DNA from: JANWLD01 sp036276695 | GTDB lineage: Bacteria > Patescibacteriota > Saccharimonadia > Saccharimonadales > 2-12-FULL-41-12 | NCBI GenBank assembly: GCA_036276695.1 | Contig: DASUOI010000030.1 | Span: forward strand, 1 to 46,400 | Direction of reading: 5' to 3' | DNA length: 46,400 nucleotides | Shown here: positions 35,506 through 43,790 of the stretch, piece after piece | Position numbering within the stretch: the stretch's first letter is position 1 | Layout of the letters: each line of letters begins with the position of its first letter | Notes under the pieces: model-generated | Seen by the model: the letters and a program-made list of their open reading frames with translations, nothing else | Database searches by the model: none | Told to the model about the DNA's origin: nothing | Translations under genes and position numbers: made by a program

Positions 35506-36366
35506 TCATGGTAATTTAAGGGGGGCACCGTTTATAAGTATTGACCTTATTATGTAAAATTTCCATCCAATTTTCTTGCCTAACAATTTTTTCATTTTTT
35601 TTAAAATATTAGGCTTCGAAACTCTACTTGTGAAAAAATCATCGTGTCTATATCCAAGCTTTTTATTACAATCGTACTGAGCCCTATCAGTAGTTGTTGC
35701 TCGTTGAGCAGGACTTAGCTTTGACCAAACTCCTTCTTCCGTGTAGTTGTATACCGACATAATCTCGTCATGATAATATAGAGGACCTTTATCTAAAAAT
35801 GAGTAGAAAGTTATAGTGTCTCTTATTATAGGATTTTTATTAAAATCTATAACTCGTCTATACACTCTTGAGGAAGTGTGAAGGTGTCGTGGATTATCAG
35901 CAAATGTTACGGGATTCTTAAGTTTAACTTTATATATATCGTGAACCAATGAACGTTGCTCGCCCGTATGTACGTAATTAAAGAGCGTGTCATGGGCAAA
36001 CATAACATACTCCGGGTTCTTTTCCATAGTATCAATAGCAAGTTGTATTTTGTTCTTGTGGCACCATCTGTCATCACCATCAAGAGTAGCAAAATATCTA
36101 GTTTTAATTCTTTTCCTGGCCTCTAATATATGTTTTCTTTTTGTATTTTTTGGTTGTGAAATTACTTTTATTATTTTAGGGTGGCCGTCTTCGTATTTCT
36201 TGCAAATTTCTAAAGTTTTATCAGTTGAACAATCATCTAAGATCCAGACTTTGTATGGATAAGATGTTTCTTGCTCAAGTATGCTTTCTATAGCTTCGGC
36301 GATTGAATTTTCGTGATTATAAGTAAGCAACAAGATTGTTAAGATTGGGTTTTCTTCTTTTTTCAT
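35506..36366 (-). CDS. GT2 glycosyltransferase
   Basis: 286 residues. ILLLTYNHENSIAEAIESIL, ILDDCSTDKT and TLDGDDRW (DxD) identify a GT-A glycosyltransferase. This subgroup (DDCSTD with FAHDT) is common in capsule clusters. It lies in the AT-rich block downstream of the second sulfotransferase, same strand. Sugar and linkage unknown. Confidence 0.85.
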   Translation of the reverse strand: MKKEENPILTILLLTYNHENSIAEAIESILEQETSYPYKVWILDDCSTDKTLEICKKYEDGHPKIIKVISQPKNTKRKHILEARKRIKTRYFATLDGDDRWCHKNKIQLAIDTMEKNPEYVMFAHDTLFNYVHTGEQRSLVHDIYKVKLKNPVTFADNPRHLHTSSRVYRRVIDFNKNPIIRDTITFYSFLDKGPLYYHDEIMSVYNYTEEGVWSKLSPAQRATTTDRAQYDCNKKLGYRHDDFFTSRVSKPNILKKMKKLLGKKIGWKFYIIRSILINGAPLKLP

Positions 36367-36415
36367 ATATTAATCTTCAAGTCTGAAATTTATCGATTCT
36401 TCCTTATGCGGTCTA

Positions 36416-37288
36416 TTATATTCTATAACCAAAAGTCTCTAACATCTTTCCGGCAATATTATTGAATTCTTGTATTTGTTGTTTATTCAGCTCTTTTTTA
36501 TATTTGCCGATATTGGTTTTGTCAGGCTTCTCAAGGGTTTTTCTTTTCCAGTCGATTGTACTAATCGGTTCATCCTCGTATCTAGCATTATGTATATAAT
36601 ATTCAAACATTCCTTTTTCGAATTCGATTTTTAGAAATGAACATACGTTCTTTAAGGTTTGTTCAGGATGCAATATTAAGTCTTCATATTTAATAAGCAA
36701 ACTTCTATCTCTAGAAAGTTTCTGGATAAAATCTTGTACTCTTTGATTATTAGTTGTCCACTCTTTTGCTATATTATTAATTTTGGTGGGTAATTTAGGC
36801 TTATAAGGCGAATCAGTGCTTATTTTATTTAGAGTAATGTAAGAACATGCGACATCTCTACCGTCCCTCACCATAAAAATAATTTTTGCATTGGGCCATA
36901 TTTTAACTAAGTCGTCTAAGTGATATATAAAATAGTTATTTTTATCGGCAATAATTTTAGAATTTTTACCTCTTCTCATGGCATAGGTTGAGTAAACTAG
37001 TTCAGTTAAGTGAGAATAGTCTTTAGGTTTTTCTTTTAAGATTATCTTTTTAAGTTCTTCAAAATCCAGCTTCCAGTTTTCAATTTTTTTTGATGTTTTA
37101 AGGTCACTTAGAAACTCTTCTACTCTAAATTTTGTATTGCTCAATTTATTCCAATTATTGTATTTATTGGACCACCAATGTAAAAAACCAGACTCTGGTG
37201 GTGCAATAACCTCCGAATGTGAATTAAGCATCAGTCTGAACAAGGAGGTACCAGAACGGGGGTTGCCAATTATAAACACTTTTTGCAT
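36416..37288 (-). CDS. PAPS-dependent sulfotransferase family protein (2)
   Basis: 290 residues. The PAPS loop GNPRSGTSLF (about 8-17) and the 3'-phosphate motif VRDGRDVACSY (140-150) are intact, followed by LIKYEDLI, as in the Sulfotransfer_3 family. Only distantly like the one at 25269 outside these motifs, so the acceptors probably differ. Cytoplasmic. Same strand and spacing as the aminotransferase and Wzt/Wzm genes, suggesting one operon with the ABC exporter. Confidence 0.9.
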   Translation of the reverse strand: MQKVFIIGNPRSGTSLFRLMLNSHSEVIAPPESGFLHWWSNKYNNWNKLSNTKFRVEEFLSDLKTSKKIENWKLDFEELKKIILKEKPKDYSHLTELVYSTYAMRRGKNSKIIADKNNYFIYHLDDLVKIWPNAKIIFMVRDGRDVACSYITLNKISTDSPYKPKLPTKINNIAKEWTTNNQRVQDFIQKLSRDRSLLIKYEDLILHPEQTLKNVCSFLKIEFEKGMFEYYIHNARYEDEPISTIDWKRKTLEKPDKTNIGKYKKELNKQQIQEFNNIAGKMLETFGYRI

Positions 37289-37301
37289 TATTGCTGCTTT
37301 T

Positions 37302-38387
37302 TCATGATTTCAATATTTCGCAGATTTTATTGATTATACTTTCTTCTAGGTCTTCAAATAAAGGAAGGCATAGGATTTTTTTTGATATGTCTTCGGAAAT
37401 GGGACAATCTTGTACTTTGTCAATATAAGGCAATGTATTTAACGACGGATAAAAATACCTTCTCGGGAATATGTTTTCGTTTTTTAGCTTATTAAGAATA
37501 TCTAGCAATTTTTCTTCACTCTCCAATACGACCGGGTAGTAAGCAAACGTATATTCTGTTTCTTTATTAAGCTTTGGTCTTTGCATCTGATTAGAGATAA
37601 GCTTGTTGTAAATCTCAATTTTTTCTTTTCTTTTCTGTATATTTTCCTCGATGTACTTTAGGTTGCAAAGTCCCATGGCAGCTTGGTACTCGGATGCTTT
37701 TGCATTAATCCCTAATCTATAATGATCGTCTCCAATATGACCAAATTTTTTTATCAATTCTATTTCATCGCTAATTTTTTTATCTTTAGCTATAACACAC
37801 CCGCCCTCTATTGTGTGAAACCTTTTTGTGGAATGAAAACTACATATAGAAATATCCCCGTGACTTAAGAGGGGTTTATTTTTGTACTTAACCCCAAAAG
37901 CGTGCGCCCCATCATAAATAATTTTTAGATTGTGCTTTTTTGCAATTTTATCTATCGCTTCGATGTCACAGGGGTTGCCAAAAACATGTACTGGCAGAAT
38001 TGCTTTGGTTTTTTCGGTAATTGCAGCTTCGATTTTGTCAGAATCGATACAAAGTGTTTCAGGATCTATATCTACATAAACCGGCTTAGCACCCTCCCAA
38101 AGTATGGCTGATGTTGTTGCTACGTAAGAAAATGGGGTGGTAATAACTTCGCCCTCGGTTATATCAAGTGATCTTAGGGCTAACTGCAAAGCTATAGTTC
38201 CATTTGTAACAAAATGGAAATTTTCTACATCTAAATATTCTGAGGCTTCTTTCTCAAATTCTTTTAGAAGTGGTCCATGGTTAGTAAGCTGGTTGTTTTG
38301 CCATATTTTTTTTAGATAAGAATTATATTCCTCTATTGGGGGCAGAAAAGCCTTTGTGACATTGATTCTTTCAGATTTATGATCCAT
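37302..38387 (-). CDS. DegT/DnrJ/EryC1/StrS sugar aminotransferase
   Basis: 361 residues. PLP enzyme that adds an amino group to a keto-sugar nucleotide. The catalytic lysine is in SFHSTKRFHTIEGG (Lys188) and Asp159 (YDGAHAFG) contacts the cofactor ring; TNGTIALQLAL binds phosphate. A dTDP-4-keto-6-deoxyglucose substrate is available from rfbB, but no ketoisomerase or acyltransferase partner is in the window. The start overlaps the 3' end of the Wzt gene by 11 bases. Confidence 0.9.
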   Translation of the reverse strand: MDHKSERINVTKAFLPPIEEYNSYLKKIWQNNQLTNHGPLLKEFEKEASEYLDVENFHFVTNGTIALQLALRSLDITEGEVITTPFSYVATTSAILWEGAKPVYVDIDPETLCIDSDKIEAAITEKTKAILPVHVFGNPCDIEAIDKIAKKHNLKIIYDGAHAFGVKYKNKPLLSHGDISICSFHSTKRFHTIEGGCVIAKDKKISDEIELIKKFGHIGDDHYRLGINAKASEYQAAMGLCNLKYIEENIQKRKEKIEIYNKLISNQMQRPKLNKETEYTFAYYPVVLESEEKLLDILNKLKNENIFPRRYFYPSLNTLPYIDKVQDCPISEDISKKILCLPLFEDLEESIINKICEILKS

Positions 38388-39519
38388 ATTCCCACGTATC
38401 CTTAAGTTTTAAAGCGCCTCCCCTTCGATTTTCTTTTCCTTCAACAATAAACATTCTCCTGTCATTTGCTTTAACAACTGCAAGCTGCGAACGGTTGTCT
38501 AAGTTAAACAAGCCGCCTCCTATAGCATAAGTTCCTGGGTTCAATACATTTTTATCAATTGTAAATTCCAAAAGACCTGAATTGCTTAAAGGTTTATTTT
38601 TCGCCGTGCTTATTCCGCCTATATATATCCCGTCTTTCCAGATTGATAGGCTAACAAAACATTTATTTTTTGTACTTTTATATTCAGCACATGCTTTTAA
38701 AATCTCATTATTTTCTTCTTTGATGGAATATTTTATTTTGTTTTTCGTAGAATCATCACTTTTGTCATTATTTGCTTGTTCAATATTATCAATAAGATAA
38801 ACATCCGCGACTTTGTAGGTTTCACCTTCTTTATTAATTTTCCCTTCTTTCAAATATATGGCTCTCGTACAGAAACGCTTGACTTGCTCCATACTATGGG
38901 AGACGAGAACTACAGTACGACCTTTTTGTTTTAGCTCTTCAAAGTAACTAAAACATTTTTCTTGGAAGCTTGAATCCCCCACAGCAAGCACTTCATCTAA
39001 TACTAATATGGGCGAGTCAACCTTAGCTGCTATAGAGAATGCAAGCCTGACCTGCATACCTGAAGAATAGTTTTTGAGCTTCTGGTCCATAAACTTCTCA
39101 ATTTCGGCGAACTCTACAATCTCGTCATACATAGCTTCCATCTCTTGTCTAGAGAATCCAAGCAACGCTCCATTTAGAAATACGTTTTCCCTGCCCGTTA
39201 ACTCAGGATTGAAGCCCACACCTAACTCAATAAACGGTGTGAGCTTACCATTTACTTGTATATTACCTTTGTCAGGAGCATATATGCCCGCTATGAGCTT
39301 TAGCAGCGTGCTCTTACCGCTACCATTTTTACCGACTATACCGAAGAATTCACCTTTTTTAATATCCACAGAAACGTTTTTTAAGACTTCTTGTTTTTCA
39401 TAAGTTCGTTTCTTGCGAAACCCATTAATAAATAAACTTTTAATGGAACCGTGCTTTTCATGAGGCAGCTTAAAAGACTTGCTGACATTATGTACCTTGA
39501 TCGCTATATCCTCACTCAT
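38377..39519 (-). CDS. Polysaccharide ABC exporter ATPase (Wzt-like)
   Basis: 380 residues. ABC ATPase with Walker A GKNGSGKST (63-71), signature YSSGMQ (151-156) and Walker B LVLDEVLAVGD (172-182). The extension after ~245 ends with a beta-rich ~110-residue domain, the Wzt C-terminal glycan-binding domain that in O-antigen exporters recognises the capped chain end. Works with the permease one base upstream. The chain-end cap read by this domain could be sulfate or another decoration added by neighbouring enzymes. Confidence 0.92.
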   Translation of the reverse strand: MSEDIAIKVHNVSKSFKLPHEKHGSIKSLFINGFRKKRTYEKQEVLKNVSVDIKKGEFFGIVGKNGSGKSTLLKLIAGIYAPDKGNIQVNGKLTPFIELGVGFNPELTGRENVFLNGALLGFSRQEMEAMYDEIVEFAEIEKFMDQKLKNYSSGMQVRLAFSIAAKVDSPILVLDEVLAVGDSSFQEKCFSYFEELKQKGRTVVLVSHSMEQVKRFCTRAIYLKEGKINKEGETYKVADVYLIDNIEQANNDKSDDSTKNKIKYSIKEENNEILKACAEYKSTKNKCFVSLSIWKDGIYIGGISTAKNKPLSNSGLLEFTIDKNVLNPGTYAIGGGLFNLDNRSQLAVVKANDRRMFIVEGKENRRGGALKLKDTWEYGS

Positions 39520-39520
39520 A

Positions 39521-40318
39521 TCAAATATCCTCCGCGAAATTGCCGGCTTGTTTTTTGAAGTAAAGCACTCCGATTACCAACAACACTATAGGTATGGCTA
39601 TAGGTATCAGCCTATAGATGCTTGAGCCGTATACCCCATAAATCGTCAGGGTCTCGTGGGTAACAACAGAATATCTGGCATCTTGGATTGACTGGGCCAT
39701 GGGACTTAATATGAGCACTTTCTGAAAAGCTTCAGGCACTAAATTAAGCGGATAAAGTATGGGCGTGGCATAAAATCCTGCTTGAAGAACAACTTCCCAT
39801 ATGTATTTAACATCCCGGAACTTTACAAAAGCCGTAGCTAAGATAAGCGACATTCCTAAGCCCAGTATGTAAACTTCCAGTAATATTAGAGGAAGCCATA
39901 GAGCTGTTTGTAGCAGATCAATCTTTACTATAATAATAAAAATAAGAACCACTATTAGATTGAAGCCTAGGTTGATGAGTGCAGATATACTACTGGAAAC
40001 GACTATCAACCATCTGGGTATGCGTATTTTTCTAATCAGACTTCCTCTGCTGACAATCGAACCCAGGCTCTGGTTAGTCATGTCGGAAAAGAAAGCCCAA
40101 AGAACAATTCCAAGCAACAAATAGATAGCGAAGTTTGGTATGCCCTGGCCAAGCTTTAAGAATTTATCAAAAACTATATAGAGTACAGAAAATAAAAGAA
40201 GAGGTCTTAGAAGCGACCATAGATAACCAAGAACCGAGCCTTGGTAGCGCAGTTTAAAGTCTGTCCGGACAAGTTCAGCAAGTAATACTCTGCTTTCTTT
40301 TCTTAATGGGTTCGTCAT
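39521..40318 (-). CDS. Polysaccharide ABC exporter permease (Wzm-like)
   Basis: 265 residues with about six membrane helices and the ABC-2 family start RTDFKLRYQGSVLGYLWSLLRPL. The LGLGMSLILATAFVKFRDVKYIWEVVLQAGFYATPILYPL region is typical of Wzm/TagG/RfbA permeases. Forms the membrane channel with the Wzt-like ATPase and exports lipid-linked polysaccharide. ATATAAT about 14 bases upstream on the minus strand may be its -10. Confidence 0.92.
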   Translation of the reverse strand: MTNPLRKESRVLLAELVRTDFKLRYQGSVLGYLWSLLRPLLLFSVLYIVFDKFLKLGQGIPNFAIYLLLGIVLWAFFSDMTNQSLGSIVSRGSLIRKIRIPRWLIVVSSSISALINLGFNLIVVLIFIIIVKIDLLQTALWLPLILLEVYILGLGMSLILATAFVKFRDVKYIWEVVLQAGFYATPILYPLNLVPEAFQKVLILSPMAQSIQDARYSVVTHETLTIYGVYGSSIYRLIPIAIPIVLLVIGVLYFKKQAGNFAEDI

Positions 40319-40352
40319 AAAAGTTATTGTTTATTATATGATAGGAAGGATA

Positions 40353-41357
40353 ATGAAACCAAAGATATCTGTAGTTGTAGTTAATTGGAATAATAAAAAA
40401 TTGACTGAACAATGCATAAAATCATTACAAAAACAGCACGTTGATTTAAAAATTATCTTGATAGATAACGGATCTGCCGATGGGTCTGTAGAATACTTAC
40501 AGAAACAATTCCCAAACATCAGGTTGATTGCACAAAAAAAGAACTTAGGTTTTGCTGGCGGGGCGAATGTGGGCATAAAAAATGCCCTCAAAGGCGACGC
40601 TAATTACATAGCTTTGCTCAATAATGACGTTGTTGTGGATAAGAGTTGGTTGCAATCTCTTGTTAATGCAATGGAAGAAGATGACTCCATAGGAGCGGTT
40701 ACGGGAAAACTATTGAACAAAAAAGGCGATAGAGTTGATAATACGGGCGATGAATATTCAGTCTGGGGTTTAACCATACCTAGGGACAGGGGCATAAAAA
40801 TAGACAAGCTAAACAGAGATGATGGCAAGGTTTTTGGAGCATGCGCCGGAGCAGCCTTATACCGAGCCGAAGTTTTTAAAAATATAGGATTGTTTGATGA
40901 AAAGTTCTTTGCGTACTATGAAGACTCTGATTTGAACTTCCGTATGCAGCTGGCCGGATGGGAAACAAAATATCAGCCAAGTGCGGTTGCATACCATGAT
41001 ATCGGCTCTACAAGTAAGAAAATATCGGGTTTTACCACCCTGCAAACTATAAAAAACCAGCCTATGCTGTTTTGGAAAAACGTCCCGTTAGGACTTCTCC
41101 CCACAATGTTCCCGAAGTTTTTCCTTGCGCACAGTATGGTAATTTTAAGCTCTATCTTTAAGGGTCATTTGTTTATAACTGTAAAGGGGGTGTTGCTTTG
41201 CTTTAAAAACACCCCTCATTATTTTTTAGAAAGAAGAAGAATCCAGAAAAGACGCAAAGTTAGCAACGAATATATATGGTCTGTCCTATACCAAGATTTG
41301 CCGCCGGATGCGCGCAGGCTAAGAAGATTTCGCGCTTTTTTTACCGGAAAGAAGTAA
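40353..41357 (+). CDS. GT2 glycosyltransferase (rhamnosyltransferase-like)
   Basis: 334 residues from the ATG at 40353. A TATTAT -10 ending at 40337 would start transcription past the earlier ATG at 40338, and GGAAGG lies three bases before 40353. Motifs: SVVVVNWNNKKLTEQ, LIDNGSADGSVEYL, GFAGGANVGIK, LNNDVVVD and FFAYYEDSDLNFRMQLAGW. Same subgroup as the GT2 at 30620, perhaps an ancient duplicate. The last 39 bases overlap the convergent ligase gene. Confidence 0.87.
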   Translation: MKPKISVVVVNWNNKKLTEQCIKSLQKQHVDLKIILIDNGSADGSVEYLQKQFPNIRLIAQKKNLGFAGGANVGIKNALKGDANYIALLNNDVVVDKSWLQSLVNAMEEDDSIGAVTGKLLNKKGDRVDNTGDEYSVWGLTIPRDRGIKIDKLNRDDGKVFGACAGAALYRAEVFKNIGLFDEKFFAYYEDSDLNFRMQLAGWETKYQPSAVAYHDIGSTSKKISGFTTLQTIKNQPMLFWKNVPLGLLPTMFPKFFLAHSMVILSSIFKGHLFITVKGVLLCFKNTPHYFLERRRIQKRRKVSNEYIWSVLYQDLPPDARRLRRFRAFFTGKK

Positions 41358-42632
41358 TAAGACTCCGGCAAGCAGCCACCACTGAGCGGCTACGGCCTCG
41401 TTAGACCATGTATGTAGCAGGAGGTTGCTAAAAGTAATCCCTACGAAGCCGGCTACCATTACCCGCCCATAAAAGTCCTGGCGCTGGTAAAGCCTTTTTA
41501 AAATTTTGTACATGAGATACAACAGTAAAAGCAGGCCTAGCAAGCCTATTTCGTAGGCTATCTGCAGGAAGTAATTCTCTGTCAACACCACTTTGTCGGT
41601 TTGGATGGATACTAGGCCGGCAGTGCCGGGCCCATGGCCGATTGGCTGGTTGATTATGGATTTGGCCGTAGCTTGGTAGAAAGCTATTCTTTTCTCGTTC
41701 GGGTCGGCCAGCTGGGTATTCTCGTCCGCGTGGAGTACTACGTTCTGGACTACATAGTTGTCCCTTGCTAAGAAAAAGCTAGCTAGAAACACAGCTATTA
41801 AAATAACGATGTAGAGCCAATGTTTTTTAAGAAATCTTGTTGCTTGGGCTTTGTATTGTAAAAACAAAACCGTCGCTACCGCTAAAACAGCGCCTAGCAA
41901 AGCGCTTCTGGAAAAAGTAAGGAATAGTATAAGACCATGGAGGGCTAACAGCCCGCCGATAAGCATGCGGGCGCTTTTTAGCCTGAACCAAGCGGCTGAT
42001 AAAAGGGTTATAGGTAGGATAAGATAAGCCCCGAGTGAGTTAGGGTCGCGGAGGGTTGAAAAAGCTCTGGGCAAGTCCGGCTTGTCGTCTATGAAAAAGT
42101 TCGGCTTTACACCCCTCTCCACACTATAGCCAAAGTGGGTCAGAATGTCTTTAGGCAAGAACCACTGTAGAAGCGCCAGTAGGCAGACTATTGTGCTGAC
42201 AACTAAAACAATTTTGAAGATTGTTTTAGTTAAGACTTGAGATGTGAGACTTGGGACGTGAGACTTAACTAGGAGGGCTGTGGCGAAGCCGAGTATGAGG
42301 TAGCCGAAAAGCCGGCAATTATAAACGGTTGCTAATAGTGCTGGGTTTTTCTCTATGTCCGGGTTGATGGCCCATATTAGGAAGTGGAAAAGAACATAGA
42401 GTACGCTCAGCCCCGTTATAGCCCAAAAGAATTTGTCTTTAAAGCCGTTTTTTATATAGACCAGCAGGAGCGAAGCCACGACGGCGAAGAAAAGCAGGAC
42501 GTCTTTCCAGGCCTTCCAAACTTCCAGCCCGCCGGTATAGGTGCTGAGCCATTGGCTAAGGAAAATATGGAACGGCATATAGACTAAAAGCGCTAAAAAT
42601 GCCCAATATGGAATACTAAGCAGTTTATTCAT
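41319..42632 (-). CDS. O-antigen ligase/polymerase-like membrane protein (Wzy_C family)
   Basis: 437 residues from the second of two adjacent ATGs; the first is at 42635. About ten membrane helices and a large outer loop around residues 280-340, with GHGPGTAGLVS and a following NYFLQIAYEIGLLGLLL, match the O-antigen ligase (Wzy_C) superfamily. Members either polymerise repeats or move finished glycan from lipid carrier to a surface acceptor. In a monoderm without LPS the acceptor is probably a protein or wall polymer. A TATAGT box (minus, 42645-42640) ends seven bases before the second ATG. Confidence 0.82.
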   Translation of the reverse strand: MNKLLSIPYWAFLALLVYMPFHIFLSQWLSTYTGGLEVWKAWKDVLLFFAVVASLLLVYIKNGFKDKFFWAITGLSVLYVLFHFLIWAINPDIEKNPALLATVYNCRLFGYLILGFATALLVKSHVPSLTSQVLTKTIFKIVLVVSTIVCLLALLQWFLPKDILTHFGYSVERGVKPNFFIDDKPDLPRAFSTLRDPNSLGAYLILPITLLSAAWFRLKSARMLIGGLLALHGLILFLTFSRSALLGAVLAVATVLFLQYKAQATRFLKKHWLYIVILIAVFLASFFLARDNYVVQNVVLHADENTQLADPNEKRIAFYQATAKSIINQPIGHGPGTAGLVSIQTDKVVLTENYFLQIAYEIGLLGLLLLLYLMYKILKRLYQRQDFYGRVMVAGFVGITFSNLLLHTWSNEAVAAQWWLLAGVLLLLSGKKSAKSS

Positions 42633-42636
42633 CATC

Positions 42637-42645
42637 TATACTATA
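42637..42645. promoter_or_regulatory. Overlapping divergent -10 boxes (TATACTATA)
   Basis: The nine bases contain TATACT on the plus strand (42637-42642) and TATAGT on the minus strand (42645-42640). Each ends seven bases before the start codon of its gene (42650 plus, 42632 minus). Only one polymerase could bind at a time. Confidence 0.5.
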
Positions 42646-42649
42646 GACT

Positions 42650-43762
42650 ATGCCGAAAACTATGCCGAAACACATTGTGATAGATGCGCGCAACAGGCGC
42701 TCCAGCACCGGCCGTTATACCGACAGGCTGATTAACAACCTCCAAAATATAGATAAAGAAAACAAATACACCATACTGGTTGAAGCCGGGGATATATGGA
42801 AGCCGAGGAACCAGAACTTCAGAACCCGGACGGCGAACTTCCAGCAGTTTTCCTTCAACCCGGTTGACCAGGTAGCTTTCGCGCACCTGCTGTATTCGCT
42901 CAAGCCGGACGTAGTGCACTTTACTATGACCCAACAACCGGTTTTTTACTTTGGAAACATCATAACTACTACGCATGATCTGACGATGTTCAAATACACC
43001 CGGCCAAGCCGGTTCCCTAAGTGGGTGCATGCGCTTGGCATGGTGTTTTACCGGTTCTTGTTCTGGTGGGGGCATAAGAAGTCTAAGAAAATCATCGTGC
43101 CCAGTAAGTATGTGGCTAAGGAGCTGGCCAAATACCAGCCGTTTACGAAGGATAAGCTGGCCGTAACCTACGAAGCCAGCGACCCGCCGATAAAAGCCAA
43201 GCCAATGGCCGTAAAAGGCGTTATGAAGCCGTTTATCCTGCATGTCGGGGCGCCCTTCCCGCACAAGAACCTGGACAGGCTTATTAGTGCTTTTGATGAG
43301 GTTAAGAAAACCCAACCAAAATTACAGCTCGTTCTGCCGGGGAAGATGAAAAACCAGTTCAAAAAAGATATGGTGCGGTGGATAGACCAAAGCCCTAATG
43401 AGGCAGACATCATAACCCCGGGCTATATGAATGATGCAGAGCTAAAATGGCTTTACACCAATGCGGAGTTATATGTGCTGCCGTCCCTGAGCGAGGGCTT
43501 CGGCCTGCCGGGGCTGGAGGCCATGGCGCACGGCTGTCCTGTCATAGCCAGCGACAACACCTGCCTGCCGGAGGTTTACGGTCAAGGCGCGCTATACTTC
43601 AACCCTCTTGAAACACAGGAAATAGCCACCAATATAGAAAAAGTTCTTATCAGTAAAAAAGTAAAGAAAAAATTAATTATTGCCGGGCAAGCCCAGCTAA
43701 AAAAATATTCCTGGGACAAGCTGGCCCGAGAAACTTTAGCAATATATAGCTCAGCCGATTAA
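42650..43762 (+). CDS. GT4 glycosyltransferase (mannosyltransferase-like)
   Basis: 370 residues; the repeated MPKTMPKH allows a start at 42650 or 42662, and the promoter spacing favours 42650. GT-B fold: VIDARNRRSSTGRYTDRLI, HTTHDL-like ITTTHDLTMF, LHVGAPFPHKNLDRLISAF, and SLSEGFGLPGLEAMAHGCPVIAS with the conserved Glu pair. This signature (EGFGLPGLEAM) is typical of MtfB/WbdB-like mannosyltransferases. Last glycosyltransferase before the origin-proximal genes. Confidence 0.88.
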   Translation: MPKTMPKHIVIDARNRRSSTGRYTDRLINNLQNIDKENKYTILVEAGDIWKPRNQNFRTRTANFQQFSFNPVDQVAFAHLLYSLKPDVVHFTMTQQPVFYFGNIITTTHDLTMFKYTRPSRFPKWVHALGMVFYRFLFWWGHKKSKKIIVPSKYVAKELAKYQPFTKDKLAVTYEASDPPIKAKPMAVKGVMKPFILHVGAPFPHKNLDRLISAFDEVKKTQPKLQLVLPGKMKNQFKKDMVRWIDQSPNEADIITPGYMNDAELKWLYTNAELYVLPSLSEGFGLPGLEAMAHGCPVIASDNTCLPEVYGQGALYFNPLETQEIATNIEKVLISKKVKKKLIIAGQAQLKKYSWDKLARETLAIYSSAD

Positions 43763-43777
43763 GCTATTAAAACTTGG

Positions 43778-43783
43778 TATAAT
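43778..43783 (+). promoter_or_regulatory. Perfect extended -10 directly before the GTG at 43791
   Basis: TGGTATAAT (TG 43775-43776, hexamer 43778-43783) ends seven bases before the GTG, so the transcript would begin at or next to the start codon. Confidence 0.5.
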
Positions 43784-43790
43784 CGAGGGA

